Assembly: GCA_964385505.1 (NCBI GenBank)
Contig: CAYLPI010000038.1
Span: 1 to 27,997, forward strand
Direction: 5' to 3'
DNA from: CAITSH01 sp964385505
GTDB lineage: Bacteria; Pseudomonadota; Gammaproteobacteria; Burkholderiales; SG8-39
DNA length: 27,997 nucleotides
The notes below the pieces were generated by a model that did not search any database, had not been told where the DNA came from, and saw nothing but the letters and a program-made list of their open reading frames with translations. The position numbers and the translations under genes were made by a program. This document shows, one piece after another, positions 15,839 to 23,410 of the stretch. The first letter of the stretch is position 1. Every line of letters starts with the position of its first letter.

Positions 15839-16718
15839 AGTAGGCACTCTTGAGTATCTTCAGCTCGCCGCCTTCGAGGCGGTAGTCGTAGCCCACGTCA
15901 TAGAGCAGGTGATCCAGCCGCCCGCGATTTTGCTCGACAAAACGGATGTGCTGCTCAGGATAGGCCAGGCGCTTGAGGAACACCAGCAACTGCACCACAT
16001 CGATGCGGGAAAAGTATACGCCGTCGCGGTCCGGCTTGTTCGAAACCACAATGGTCTGGCAATCGCGCAACTCCGGCCAAAGCACCCGCGCGACATCAAA
16101 GGCCTCGTCGCCGATATAGGCCGAACTGAGCACCTTGTCCTCGATCTGCTGTGCTTCGCGTTTTGCGTCAAAGAAAAAATAGAAATTCTTCAGCCGCCTG
16201 GCGTGGCGCGACACCGCATAGCAGATGCCCGAGGACACGCTGCTGCCGATGTTGCCGATGTACATCTGCACCTCCTCCAGCGGCTTCCTGCCCTCGACCA
16301 GGTCGGCGTCAAGGTCGATGGAAAACATGAAGTACGGGTACTGCTCGCCGACCTCGACATCGCAGGCGATCCAGGGTCGCACCGCCTCGAGCAGGCGCGT
16401 CACCGAGCGTTCGCGCTGCAATCGGTCGTAGTCGTAGAAATACAACTCCCAGTTGATACGGCCGCCCTCCTGCTTGACGCCCCAGACGGTGCGCGAAGCG
16501 CCGAAGGCGTCGCGAATCGCCGTTACCACCTCGACCGCTTTGGCGCCCATGCCCCCGGCGGCAAAAGAATTCATCAACTGGTTCACCGAGCGCAGCTTGC
16601 CGGTGGCCGGTGCGCGCGACGGATAGTTCCACAGACAGAAGTCGAACAGCGCCTCGCCCGGACCGACCACTTCCATGGCGCCCTCGCGCAGCAACATCGC
16701 CGGCGTCAGCGGGCTCAT
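15825..16718 (-). CDS. Unrecognised 297-aa protein between radical SAM and methyltransferase genes
   Basis: I do not recognise this family. The protein is soluble, with no signal peptide or membrane segment. It alternates helices with hydrophobic strands, for example INWELYFYDYD, YPYFMFSIDLD, EVQMYIG, LKNFYFFFD and GVYFSRIDVVQLLVFL, and ends in GYDYRLEGGELKILKSAYYG. The aromatic-rich strands suggest a barrel or sheet that could bind an aromatic ligand; an ABBA-type prenyltransferase-like barrel is one guess, not a call. Its ATG overlaps the methyltransferase stop as ATGA, and its end overlaps the radical SAM start, so the three are translated together. It has no cysteine cluster. That it is a cofactor or partner protein of the radical SAM enzyme is an inference from coupling alone. 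Confidence 0.85.
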   Translation of the reverse strand: MSPLTPAMLLREGAMEVVGPGEALFDFCLWNYPSRAPATGKLRSVNQLMNSFAAGGMGAKAVEVVTAIRDAFGASRTVWGVKQEGGRINWELYFYDYDRLQRERSVTRLLEAVRPWIACDVEVGEQYPYFMFSIDLDADLVEGRKPLEEVQMYIGNIGSSVSSGICYAVSRHARRLKNFYFFFDAKREAQQIEDKVLSSAYIGDEAFDVARVLWPELRDCQTIVVSNKPDRDGVYFSRIDVVQLLVFLKRLAYPEQHIRFVEQNRGRLDHLLYDVGYDYRLEGGELKILKSAYYGVF

Positions 16719-17773
16719 CTGGAGGCGGTGATCAGCATGAAGGGCATTTCCAGCATCACCGTCTCAACGCGAATGTCGCGAAAGCCGATGCGCTGCAGGC
16801 GGGCGACATAATCCGCCGCCGGACGATAGGAGCGAAAGAACAACACCACCGGAATCAGCGAATACGGCAGCTGCCCCTCCCCTTGGGCGCCGAGGTCAAA
16901 CGCCCCGCGCTCGAATATCAACAGCCTGCCGCCGGATTCAAGCGCAGCGTGAGCGCGTGCGAGAAAGGCGTCGGTCTGCGCATCGGGCCAGTCATGCAGC
17001 ATCGACTTGAATGTCACCAGGTCAAATCCCCGCGGCAGGGCCGCCGGCTCCCGTCCGGCCCGCAGAAAGGAAATCCGGCCCGCCTCGGGCTCAGCGCCGA
17101 CATGCGCCGCACCAAAATCGCACACCAGCGGCAGGTCGCACACCGTGGCTTCGAGCGACGGGTGGCGGCGGCAGACCTGCAACGCGAATTCGCCGCTGTT
17201 GCCACCGATGTCGAGCATGCGGCGGAACGGCGAAAAATCATGCCGGCGCAGCACCACCGGCGCCTCATGGCGGGTCAGGGCGGTGGTGATGCCTACCCAG
17301 CGCGCAGTCATTGCGACGTTTTCAGGCGTGGCGTCAAAGCAGCGCTGGTAGGCAAACAGCTCGAACAGGCGCGCGCGCTCGAAAAACGCCTGTGGCGCGG
17401 CGAGCAGCGTGGTGAAGAGCTCAAAAAAGTCCGGCGCGACGAGGCGGCAAAAATCAAGCTTCGCCTCGATCAGGTCGCGAAAGCGAAGCGCCGCCGTAAA
17501 TTCCGCAGAAAAACAAAAATCCCCGTCGCCGTCAACGATGAGCACGCCGTTCGCGCGCAACATGCCGAGCAGCAAGCCGAGGCCGCGGGGCTCCAGCCGC
17601 AGGCGCGCGGCAATATCGGCGGCGGCACCGGACTGCAGACGCAGCAGGTCGTCGACAAGGCCGGTTTCAAACGCACTCGCCAGGGCCCTGGCGCCAACCG
17701 CATCGGCCATGAAGGCATCGACGCAAAGGTAGTCGCATTCGTTGTCGCGTCCGCTTTGCCCGAACTTCGCCAT
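16715..17773 (-). CDS. SAM-dependent O-methyltransferase (PF00891 type)
   Basis: A 352-residue class I methyltransferase of the type that methylates small-molecule hydroxyls. The N-terminal 90 residues form the usual dimerisation/winged-helix part (ALASAFETGLVDDL, AARLRLEPRGLGLLLGML). The SAM-binding motif is MLDIGGNSGEF (187-194), then PSLEATVCDLPLV with the acidic residue at 213, FDLVTFKSMLHDWPD with the candidate catalytic base His260, and SGGRLLIFE. I start at ATG 17773; a GTG nine bases upstream is the alternative. It is the first gene of the three-gene minus-strand series and diverges from the halogenase. Together they suggest halogenation and O-methylation of one aromatic product, though that is inferred from position. 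Confidence 0.9.
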   Translation of the reverse strand: MAKFGQSGRDNECDYLCVDAFMADAVGARALASAFETGLVDDLLRLQSGAAADIAARLRLEPRGLGLLLGMLRANGVLIVDGDGDFCFSAEFTAALRFRDLIEAKLDFCRLVAPDFFELFTTLLAAPQAFFERARLFELFAYQRCFDATPENVAMTARWVGITTALTRHEAPVVLRRHDFSPFRRMLDIGGNSGEFALQVCRRHPSLEATVCDLPLVCDFGAAHVGAEPEAGRISFLRAGREPAALPRGFDLVTFKSMLHDWPDAQTDAFLARAHAALESGGRLLIFERGAFDLGAQGEGQLPYSLIPVVLFFRSYRPAADYVARLQRIGFRDIRVETVMLEMPFMLITASR

Positions 17774-17825
17774 GTCGTTCACGTGTTCCCGATGCTTCAG
17801 ATGTGGAGGTGTCCGGCGGAAGCGT

Positions 17826-17843
17826 TGCACCGTGCGCGGTGCA
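17826..17843. promoter_or_regulatory. Inverted repeat in the divergent intergenic region
   Basis: TGCACCG-TGCG-CGGTGCA is a perfect 7-bp inverted repeat with a 4-bp centre, midway between the divergent methyltransferase and halogenase starts. Its place suits an operator for a shared regulator, but no regulator gene lies next to it. Confidence 0.45.
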
Positions 17844-17890
17844 CACAGGTATTTTGCGTGCAATGCCGTGGTGCGCGCGCCTGCTGTTGG

Positions 17891-17896
17891 TACTAT
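17891..17896 (+). promoter_or_regulatory. Candidate -10 box giving a leaderless halogenase mRNA
   Basis: TACTAT ends 7 nt before the halogenase ATG (17904), so transcription would begin at or next to the start codon. There is no Shine-Dalgarno before this ATG, which fits a leaderless message. The -35 region (TGGTGC, 16 bp upstream) is a weak match. Confidence 0.4.
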
Positions 17897-17903
17897 TGCG
17901 CTT

Positions 17904-19439
17904 ATGTCCAATAGTATCAAAAGCATTCTGATCGTCGGCGGCGGAACCGCCGGATGGATGACGGCGCTGTACCTGAACCGTTTCCTCGACCCGGCCAAAT
18001 GCCGCATCACGCTGCTCGAGTCGGCGCAAATCGGCACCATCGGTGTCGGCGAGGCGACAGTGCCGCCACTCACCGGATTCCTGCGCCTGATGGGTATTGC
18101 CGAGGACGAATTCCTGCTGCGCTGCCACGCCACCTACAAGCTCGGCATCAAGTTCATCAACTGGCATCGCGGCGAGGAGTCGATCTGGCATCCATTCGGC
18201 CATGTCGGCGCCAGCCAGGTGGAGGGCCTGCCGCTGTTCCACCACTGGCTCAGGCACCAGCGCCTCGGGCACAAGGACGGGCCTTACACCGCCTACTCGC
18301 TGCAGGCGACCCTCGGCGATCTGGGGCGCGCGCCGCGCGAGCTCACCCGCGGCTCGGTCGTGACGCAGCAGGGCGGCTACGCCTTTCACCTCGACGCCGG
18401 CGCTTTCGCCGCCTTCATGGCCGAAACCGGCAAACGCCGCGGCGTGCAGCACATCGTCGACGAGGCGGGCGAAATCAAACTTGACGAGCGCGGCTTCATC
18501 AGCGCGGTGGGTACGGCGCAACACGGCGCGCTCAGTGCCGACCTCTATGTCGATTGCAGCGGCTTTTCCGGGCTGCTGATCGAAAAGGCGCTCGGCGACC
18601 GCCATGTGGACTGGTCGCGCTACCTGTTTTGCGACACCGCCGTGGTGATGCCGCTGCCGCGCGAAACGACGCCGCCGCCCTACACCCGCGCCACCGCGCT
18701 CGACGCCGGCTGGGCCTGGCGAATCCCGCTCACCAACCGCACCGGCTGCGGCTATGTCTATTCCAGCCGCTTCATTTCCACAGAAGAGGCGACGCGCGAG
18801 TTTGTCACGCATAGCGGCGCCGACCCCGCGCAGTGCGACCCGCGCCACATCAGCATGCGCATCGGCCGGCGCGAGAATTTCTGGCTGCGCAACTGCGTCT
18901 CCATCGGCCTCGCCGCCGGTTTTCTCGAACCGCTCGAATCCACCGGGATGTTCCTCATCCAGAAGGGCGTGGAGCAGTTGCTCGACCACTTCCCCGACGC
19001 GAGCTTCGATGCGGCGCTGATCAAGCACTACAACACCCGCATGGCGGCGGCCTTTGAGGAAGTGCGCGACTTCATCATCCTGCACTACGCACTCAACCAG
19101 CGCGAGGACAACGGCTTCTGGCGCGCCAACCGCAATGCCGCGCTGCCCTCGTCGCTGTCGCAGACGCTGACCTACTACGAGCACACCGGCATGGTCGACT
19201 GGGCGCGGCACATGCTGTTCCAGGAGGCGAGCTTTTACGCCATTGCCACCGGCTTCGGCCGCCTGCCGCGCACCCACCACCCCATGGCCGAGTTCGCCGA
19301 CGCCAACAAGGCCTGGCTGGCGATGCAGGCGATCAAGGCGCAGAACCTCGCCTTGGCGCAATCGATGCCGGCGCACGGTCCGCTGCTCGAAGCACTCGCA
19401 CGCGAACACGCCCGCCAACGCGGTGAAGCCGGGCGCTGA
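17904..19439 (+). CDS. Flavin-dependent tryptophan-type halogenase
   Basis: A 511-residue PrnA/RebH-type flavin-dependent halogenase, which uses reduced FAD, oxygen and halide to halogenate an aromatic substrate. The FAD motif GGGTAGW is at 12-18, then GVGEATVPP. The essential lysine is K79 in TYKLGIKFINW, the same number as in PrnA. WAWRIP (270-275) is the family signature that shuts off monooxygenase chemistry. FLEPLESTG (E342, E345) holds the glutamate needed for halogenation. Length is normal. I start at ATG 17904 because the GGG FAD motif follows directly; the longer frame upstream has no signal. A separate flavin reductase is required and is not seen here. The substrate may be free tryptophan or a bound indole/phenol; many SapC-linked homologues have no known substrate. 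Confidence 0.95.
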   Translation: MSNSIKSILIVGGGTAGWMTALYLNRFLDPAKCRITLLESAQIGTIGVGEATVPPLTGFLRLMGIAEDEFLLRCHATYKLGIKFINWHRGEESIWHPFGHVGASQVEGLPLFHHWLRHQRLGHKDGPYTAYSLQATLGDLGRAPRELTRGSVVTQQGGYAFHLDAGAFAAFMAETGKRRGVQHIVDEAGEIKLDERGFISAVGTAQHGALSADLYVDCSGFSGLLIEKALGDRHVDWSRYLFCDTAVVMPLPRETTPPPYTRATALDAGWAWRIPLTNRTGCGYVYSSRFISTEEATREFVTHSGADPAQCDPRHISMRIGRRENFWLRNCVSIGLAAGFLEPLESTGMFLIQKGVEQLLDHFPDASFDAALIKHYNTRMAAAFEEVRDFIILHYALNQREDNGFWRANRNAALPSSLSQTLTYYEHTGMVDWARHMLFQEASFYAIATGFGRLPRTHHPMAEFADANKAWLAMQAIKAQNLALAQSMPAHGPLLEALAREHARQRGEAGR

Positions 19440-20111
19440 TCAGCGCGCGTCAGTGGCGATATTGGCGTTGAAGGCCATCGACCGGCGCTCGCCGCCGCCA
19501 CTGAAGGGCTCGGCGCCGTGCAGCAGCCAGCCGGGGAATACGTAAAAATCACCGACCTGCGGGCGGAAGCTGATCAGCGATCTTGCAAAGCGCTGTTTGC
19601 CGCCGATGATGAAATTAATGCAACCGGCGCGGCGGCCCGAAATATAAGTCCTGGCATCCTCGCGTCCATCCACCTCGGGAACCTTGAGGTAGAGCACGCC
19701 GGAAATATCGGATGAATGAAAATGCACCGGGCTCGGTGTGCCGGCGTACTGGCTGACCACCCAGAATGACTCGAAATCGACGGCATCGGGAAGCTTGTCG
19801 AGGGGCGTGTGTTCAACCGTTGCGACATAGCGCCGGATGAAGGCGGCCACCGCGCTTGCAACCGAGGGCTCACCCGTGAACACCACGGACTCGGGCAGCA
19901 CGAACTCCATGCTCCTGTCCGGCGCAATCACAGTGTCGGCATGGGCGTTGAGGCGTGCCACCAGCGCGTCCGGGAAGCGCGTTTTCGCGATCAGCGGGCC
20001 GAAGGGCGAGTAAAGATCAAGCGGCGGATCGCCCTCGACGCGGACAAACACGCCGTCGTCGGCCTCATATTTTTTCAGCAGACGGGTCTTGGTCTGCGTG
20101 CTCATAGCCAT
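19440..20111 (-). CDS. Putative 2OG-Fe(II) oxygenase family protein
   Basis: A 223-residue protein of the putative 2OG-Fe(II) oxygenase family (PF13759/TIGR02466-like). PVHFHSSDISGVLYL carries the proximal metal ligands (His130/His132 and Asp135), and FPGWLLHGAEPFSG carries the distal His198, followed by the 2OG-binding arginine candidates R209/R210 and a final AFNAN. The start at 20111 is fixed by GGAGG five bases upstream; an ATG six bases further in is less well placed. It ends at 19440, directly abutting the halogenase stop at 19439 on the other strand. Proteins of this type recur near halogenase and SapC genes, so it may act on the same substrate. The 65-bp gap to the ABM gene upstream also allows co-transcription with the operon to its right. 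Confidence 0.85.
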   Translation of the reverse strand: MAMSTQTKTRLLKKYEADDGVFVRVEGDPPLDLYSPFGPLIAKTRFPDALVARLNAHADTVIAPDRSMEFVLPESVVFTGEPSVASAVAAFIRRYVATVEHTPLDKLPDAVDFESFWVVSQYAGTPSPVHFHSSDISGVLYLKVPEVDGREDARTYISGRRAGCINFIIGGKQRFARSLISFRPQVGDFYVFPGWLLHGAEPFSGGGERRSMAFNANIATDAR

Positions 20112-20176
20112 TGTCACCTCCAGGCACACCACCTCGAAACCCGCGCCAGTCGGGCGTTTCCAGACGGTTGCCGCAT

Positions 20177-20470
20177 TTACTCGGGGCAGATGCGCAAGAA
20201 GTGCCGCCCGACGTTGCTCGCCACCAGCGACGCGCTGGCGGCATCGAACTCTCGAAAATGCGGCGTCTGCCGATGCGCTTCGTAAGCCGCCCGGTCGTCG
20301 TAGAGCTCATACAGAAAGATGTGCGCCGGATCGTCGGCGACCACAGATACATCGAACTGCCGGCAGCCCGGCTCGTCGGTGAGCGAAGCCCTGGCATTTT
20401 TGAGCATCGCAACGCGAAACACCTCGACATGCTCGGGTTTGGCGATGAAATCGACGGTGACTACGTACAT
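20177..20470 (-). CDS. ABM-domain (antibiotic biosynthesis monooxygenase-like) small protein
   Basis: A 97-residue single-domain protein of the ABM family, dimeric ferredoxin-like proteins that include cofactor-free monooxygenases and the LsrG/YgiN group. The pattern is typical: YVVTVDFIAKPEHVEVF, a helix, ARASLTDEPGCRQFDV, HIFLYELYDDRAAYEAH, then TPHFREFD. AGGAG lies before the ATG. It sits 49 bp after dctM and 65 bp before the oxygenase gene. It could belong to the catabolic operon (quinone or aldehyde clean-up) or to the halogenase locus; sequence alone does not decide. Confidence 0.88.
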   Translation of the reverse strand: MYVVTVDFIAKPEHVEVFRVAMLKNARASLTDEPGCRQFDVSVVADDPAHIFLYELYDDRAAYEAHRQTPHFREFDAASASLVASNVGRHFLRICPE

Positions 20471-20519
20471 GACTGAACTCCTGGATGGTTGTGCGCATTC
20501 TAGCCGGATAAGCGTGCGC

Positions 20520-21806
20520 TCAGCCGGCGGTGAGCCACATCATGAATCGGGAAAGCGACGGGATATAGGTTATGAGCACCAGCACCACCAGCGTCGCGAC
20601 GAAAAACGGAATGAGCGCGCGCGAAATGGCGCCTATCCCGGCATTGGCCAGCTTCGCCGCCACGAACAGGGTGCCGCCAACCGGCGGCGTATAGAGCGCA
20701 ATGGCCAGATTCGCCGTCATCACGACCCCGAGGTGCACCAGGTCGACGTTGAAGACCTTGGCCAATGGCAGGAACAGCGGCGCCGTTAACAACAGCGCGG
20801 GCAGCGGTTCGATGAAGATACCCAGTACCAGCAGCGACAAGTTCACCAGCAACAGGAACACCCATTGCTGGTGCGCCACTTCCTGTACCCACACCGCAAG
20901 CTGCGCCGGCACCTGCTCGACCGTGAGCAGCCAGGCGAGGCAACCGGTGGCGCCGATCACCACCATCACCGTTGCGCTGGTCTGAAACGCCGAAAGCAGC
21001 AGGCGCGGCAGGTCGCGCCAGCCGATATCCCTGTAAAGAAACATCGAGACGCCAAGCCCATAGACCACCGCGACGGCGGCAGACTCGGTCGGGGTGAAAT
21101 ACCCCGACCAGATGCCGCCGATGATGATAACGGGCATCAGCAGCGCCGGTCCGGCGTCCTTGAAAGAAGTCCATATCTCGCGCAGCGACGATCGCTCCGA
21201 ACCGTTGTCGCAACCGGTCTTGATGCCGTGCCAGACGCAAACGCCGATCAGCGCGATGGCCGATATGATGGCCGGCACCAGGCCGGCCATCGACAACTGC
21301 CTCATCGATACGCCGGAGATGAACGAGTAGACCAGGAACGGAATCGACAGCGGCATGAGCAGCGCCAGCGTTCCGGCCACCGCCAGCAAGGCCGCCGCAA
21401 AAGCGCGCGAGTAACCACGCTGCACCATGGTGGGCACGATAAGCGAACCTATCGCTGCGGTATCGGCGATGGCCGACCCGGACACCCCGCCGAACATCAG
21501 GCAGGAAACCACGGTCACCACGCCCAGTCCCCCGGGCAGGAATCCGAACAGCGTGCGCGCGAACGAAACGATGCGCTTGCCGACGCCGCCTTGCGACAGC
21601 AACTCGCCGCCGAAAATGAACAGCGGCACGGCGATCAGTATGAAGGGCTCCACACCGGAAATGTAGGACAGGAAAATCGTCTCGAGCGGATGCGACATCC
21701 CCATCGCCCAGATGACGCCGACCGTGGTGACCAGCAAGGCGTAAACCAGCGGGACACCGGCGAGCGCGACGCCGAAAAAGACCGAAAAAATGATCAGCGT
21801 AAGCAT
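20520..21806 (-). CDS. dctM: TRAP transporter large permease subunit (DctM)
   Basis: A 428-residue DctM-family membrane protein, the channel subunit of a sodium-driven TRAP importer. It has about 11-12 hydrophobic segments and the family blocks GGELLSQGGVGKRIV, CLMFGGVSGSAIADTAAIG, GYSRAFAAALLAVAGTLALL, GIWSGYFTPTESAAVAVVYG and the C-terminal ALYTPPVGGTLFVA. It starts 3 nt after the DctQ stop, so the two are coupled. The FGGVSGSAxAD and TPTESAAVAV motifs are diagnostic. The substrate is set by the DctP subunit. Confidence 0.97.
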   Translation of the reverse strand: MLTLIIFSVFFGVALAGVPLVYALLVTTVGVIWAMGMSHPLETIFLSYISGVEPFILIAVPLFIFGGELLSQGGVGKRIVSFARTLFGFLPGGLGVVTVVSCLMFGGVSGSAIADTAAIGSLIVPTMVQRGYSRAFAAALLAVAGTLALLMPLSIPFLVYSFISGVSMRQLSMAGLVPAIISAIALIGVCVWHGIKTGCDNGSERSSLREIWTSFKDAGPALLMPVIIIGGIWSGYFTPTESAAVAVVYGLGVSMFLYRDIGWRDLPRLLLSAFQTSATVMVVIGATGCLAWLLTVEQVPAQLAVWVQEVAHQQWVFLLLVNLSLLVLGIFIEPLPALLLTAPLFLPLAKVFNVDLVHLGVVMTANLAIALYTPPVGGTLFVAAKLANAGIGAISRALIPFFVATLVVLVLITYIPSLSRFMMWLTAG

Positions 21807-21809
21807 CGC

Positions 21810-22328
21810 TTATGTCCCATAGCGCTGTTCCCGCGACCGTCCGCATGCGATCTGCACCAGATCGAATAGCACAAATACCAGTGTTGTCGCCGAGCCCACC
21901 GGCAAGGCGAGGTATTGCCATGCCATCGAGATTTCCAGCACAGTGAGGATGTTTCCCCAGCTGGAACGGACGATACCGATGCCGTACCAGACGAGCATGG
22001 CGAGTACGCCGGCGACCACGCTTTGTATTACCGCATCGGCCCAGCGCCTGCGCCTCTCCGACAGCATGTCAAGGAACTCGGTGATCGACATGTGGGCGCC
22101 GCGCCGCGCCGCCGAGGCCGCTGCAAGAAAGGTCACCCAGACCATCAGCATCTCGCAAAATTCGGTGGTCCAGGCGATGTCACGGTCAAACACATGAAAC
22201 AGCACATTGCAAAACACCAACACCACCATCACCGCACCGATGCCGACGACCGTCCAGTCGACAGCAGCGCCCAGTGCCATGATTGGCGCCGGCGCGACCG
22301 GTTGCGACGGAAGCATGTTTCTTGACAT
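21810..22328 (-). CDS. dctQ: TRAP transporter small permease subunit (DctQ)
   Basis: A 172-residue DctQ-family protein with four membrane segments. The signature RDIAWTTEFCEMLMVWVTFLAA and ARRGAHMSITEF is clear. I start at ATG 22328, with GGGAG seven bases upstream; a GTG immediately before (22331) is less well spaced. It lies between dctP and dctM, the standard order of a three-gene TRAP set. In the complex it binds DctM and helps receive the loaded solute-binding protein. Confidence 0.93.
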   Translation of the reverse strand: MSRNMLPSQPVAPAPIMALGAAVDWTVVGIGAVMVVLVFCNVLFHVFDRDIAWTTEFCEMLMVWVTFLAAASAARRGAHMSITEFLDMLSERRRRWADAVIQSVVAGVLAMLVWYGIGIVRSSWGNILTVLEISMAWQYLALPVGSATTLVFVLFDLVQIACGRSREQRYGT

Positions 22329-22384
22329 CACGGAACTCCCTGCGCCGGGCCGCCTGCGCCCGGCGCCTGCTTACCTGCGTTTGC

Positions 22385-23392
22385 TTATTTCGCCGGTAGC
22401 GCTTTGCGCACCGACTCGGCGTCCGCAAGAATAGCGTCAACTTCGGCGCCATACTTTTCCTTCGCCTTGACGTAGACGGGGGCGACGGCCCTGCGCCAGG
22501 GATCAATGGCCGGCCGTGCCACCTTGGCGCCCTTGCCTTCCATTTCCTTGAGCAGGCGGCTGTCGTTGTCGCGGATTTCGTTGCGACTCCAGGTGGCCGC
22601 CTCGACTGCCGCCTTTTTCACCGCATCACGATCGGCCGGCGAGAGCTTCTGCCAGGTCTTTTCCGAAATGGTCAACGGGATCGGGCTGTACACATGCTGT
22701 GTCAGTGTGACGTTGGGTGCTACTTCGTAAAACTTGTTCGCCGAAATGGTGTCAATCGGATTCTCCTGCCCGCTTACCGCGCCCTGCTGGATCGCCAGGT
22801 ACACCTCCGGCAGCGGCATGATCACCACGTTGAAGCCCATGGCCTCAAGTTGCCAGCGCATCATTTCATTGGGAAAGCTTCGCAGCTTCTTGCCCTTGGC
22901 ATCATCGGGCGTCCTCAGCGGATCCTTTGTCGTCATACTGCGAAAACCGGCCTCAAACGTGGACAAATGGCGAAAGCCCTTGGCCGGCCCCAGGTCAAAC
23001 TGCGTTTTCATCCACTTCGATTCGTCATACAGCTTCCAGCCCTGCTCGTAACTCTCGATGATGAAGGGCAGCGCCGTCAGGTTGAGCGTCGGAATGTGCG
23101 TAGCGTAGGTGCCGGTGCCGGTCACGGTGAAATCGATGCCGCCCAACTGCAACTGCTCGACCCCTTTTGGATCGTTCGCCAGTTGCCCGGCGGGGAACAC
23201 CTGCAGTTTGTAACGACCCTGCGTGTATTGCTCGAGTTTTTGCCCGAACAACTCGGCGGCCTTTTGTCGTGCGCCCCCGGGCTGGTCGGTATGGCTGAAC
23301 TTGAGTACCGTCTGCGCGTGGACACCGCAGGCGAGGCCCAGTGCCACCGCCGTGCTGCAGGCCAGTTGCTTGATGAAGTATCTGCGTTTCAT
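22385..23392 (-). CDS. dctP: TRAP transporter periplasmic solute-binding protein (DctP)
   Basis: A 335-residue DctP-family binding protein. Residues 1-26 are a signal peptide (MKRRYFIKQ, hydrophobic Ala/Leu core, cleavage after VHA). The mature part starts VLKFSHTDQPGGARQ and contains VFPAGQLANDPKGVEQLQLG and GKKLRSFPNEMMRW, whose R171 corresponds to the arginine that binds the substrate carboxylate, then the family block GAVSGQENPIDTI. It delivers an organic acid to DctQM. A perfect GGGGGAG site precedes the ATG, consistent with high expression. The substrate is probably the sugar acid or hydroxy acid oxidised by the enzymes encoded just upstream. Confidence 0.96.
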   Translation of the reverse strand: MKRRYFIKQLACSTAVALGLACGVHAQTVLKFSHTDQPGGARQKAAELFGQKLEQYTQGRYKLQVFPAGQLANDPKGVEQLQLGGIDFTVTGTGTYATHIPTLNLTALPFIIESYEQGWKLYDESKWMKTQFDLGPAKGFRHLSTFEAGFRSMTTKDPLRTPDDAKGKKLRSFPNEMMRWQLEAMGFNVVIMPLPEVYLAIQQGAVSGQENPIDTISANKFYEVAPNVTLTQHVYSPIPLTISEKTWQKLSPADRDAVKKAAVEAATWSRNEIRDNDSRLLKEMEGKGAKVARPAIDPWRRAVAPVYVKAKEKYGAEVDAILADAESVRKALPAK

Positions 23393-23410
23393 TTTTGTCT
23401 CCCCCTGTGG

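Noticed and set aside
16610..17914. 434-codon plus-strand ORF opposite the methyltransferase
   Set aside because: No recognisable domain; the minus-strand methyltransferase has SAM and LHDW motifs.
17667..19418. 583-codon minus-strand ORF opposite the halogenase
   Set aside because: It is a mirror of a well-supported halogenase with all catalytic motifs; its own translation is Arg/Val/Gly-rich with no recognisable domain.
20500..21921. 473-codon minus-strand ORF overlapping dctM in another frame
   Set aside because: Arg/Gly/His-rich translation with no membrane pattern; the DctM frame has all family motifs.
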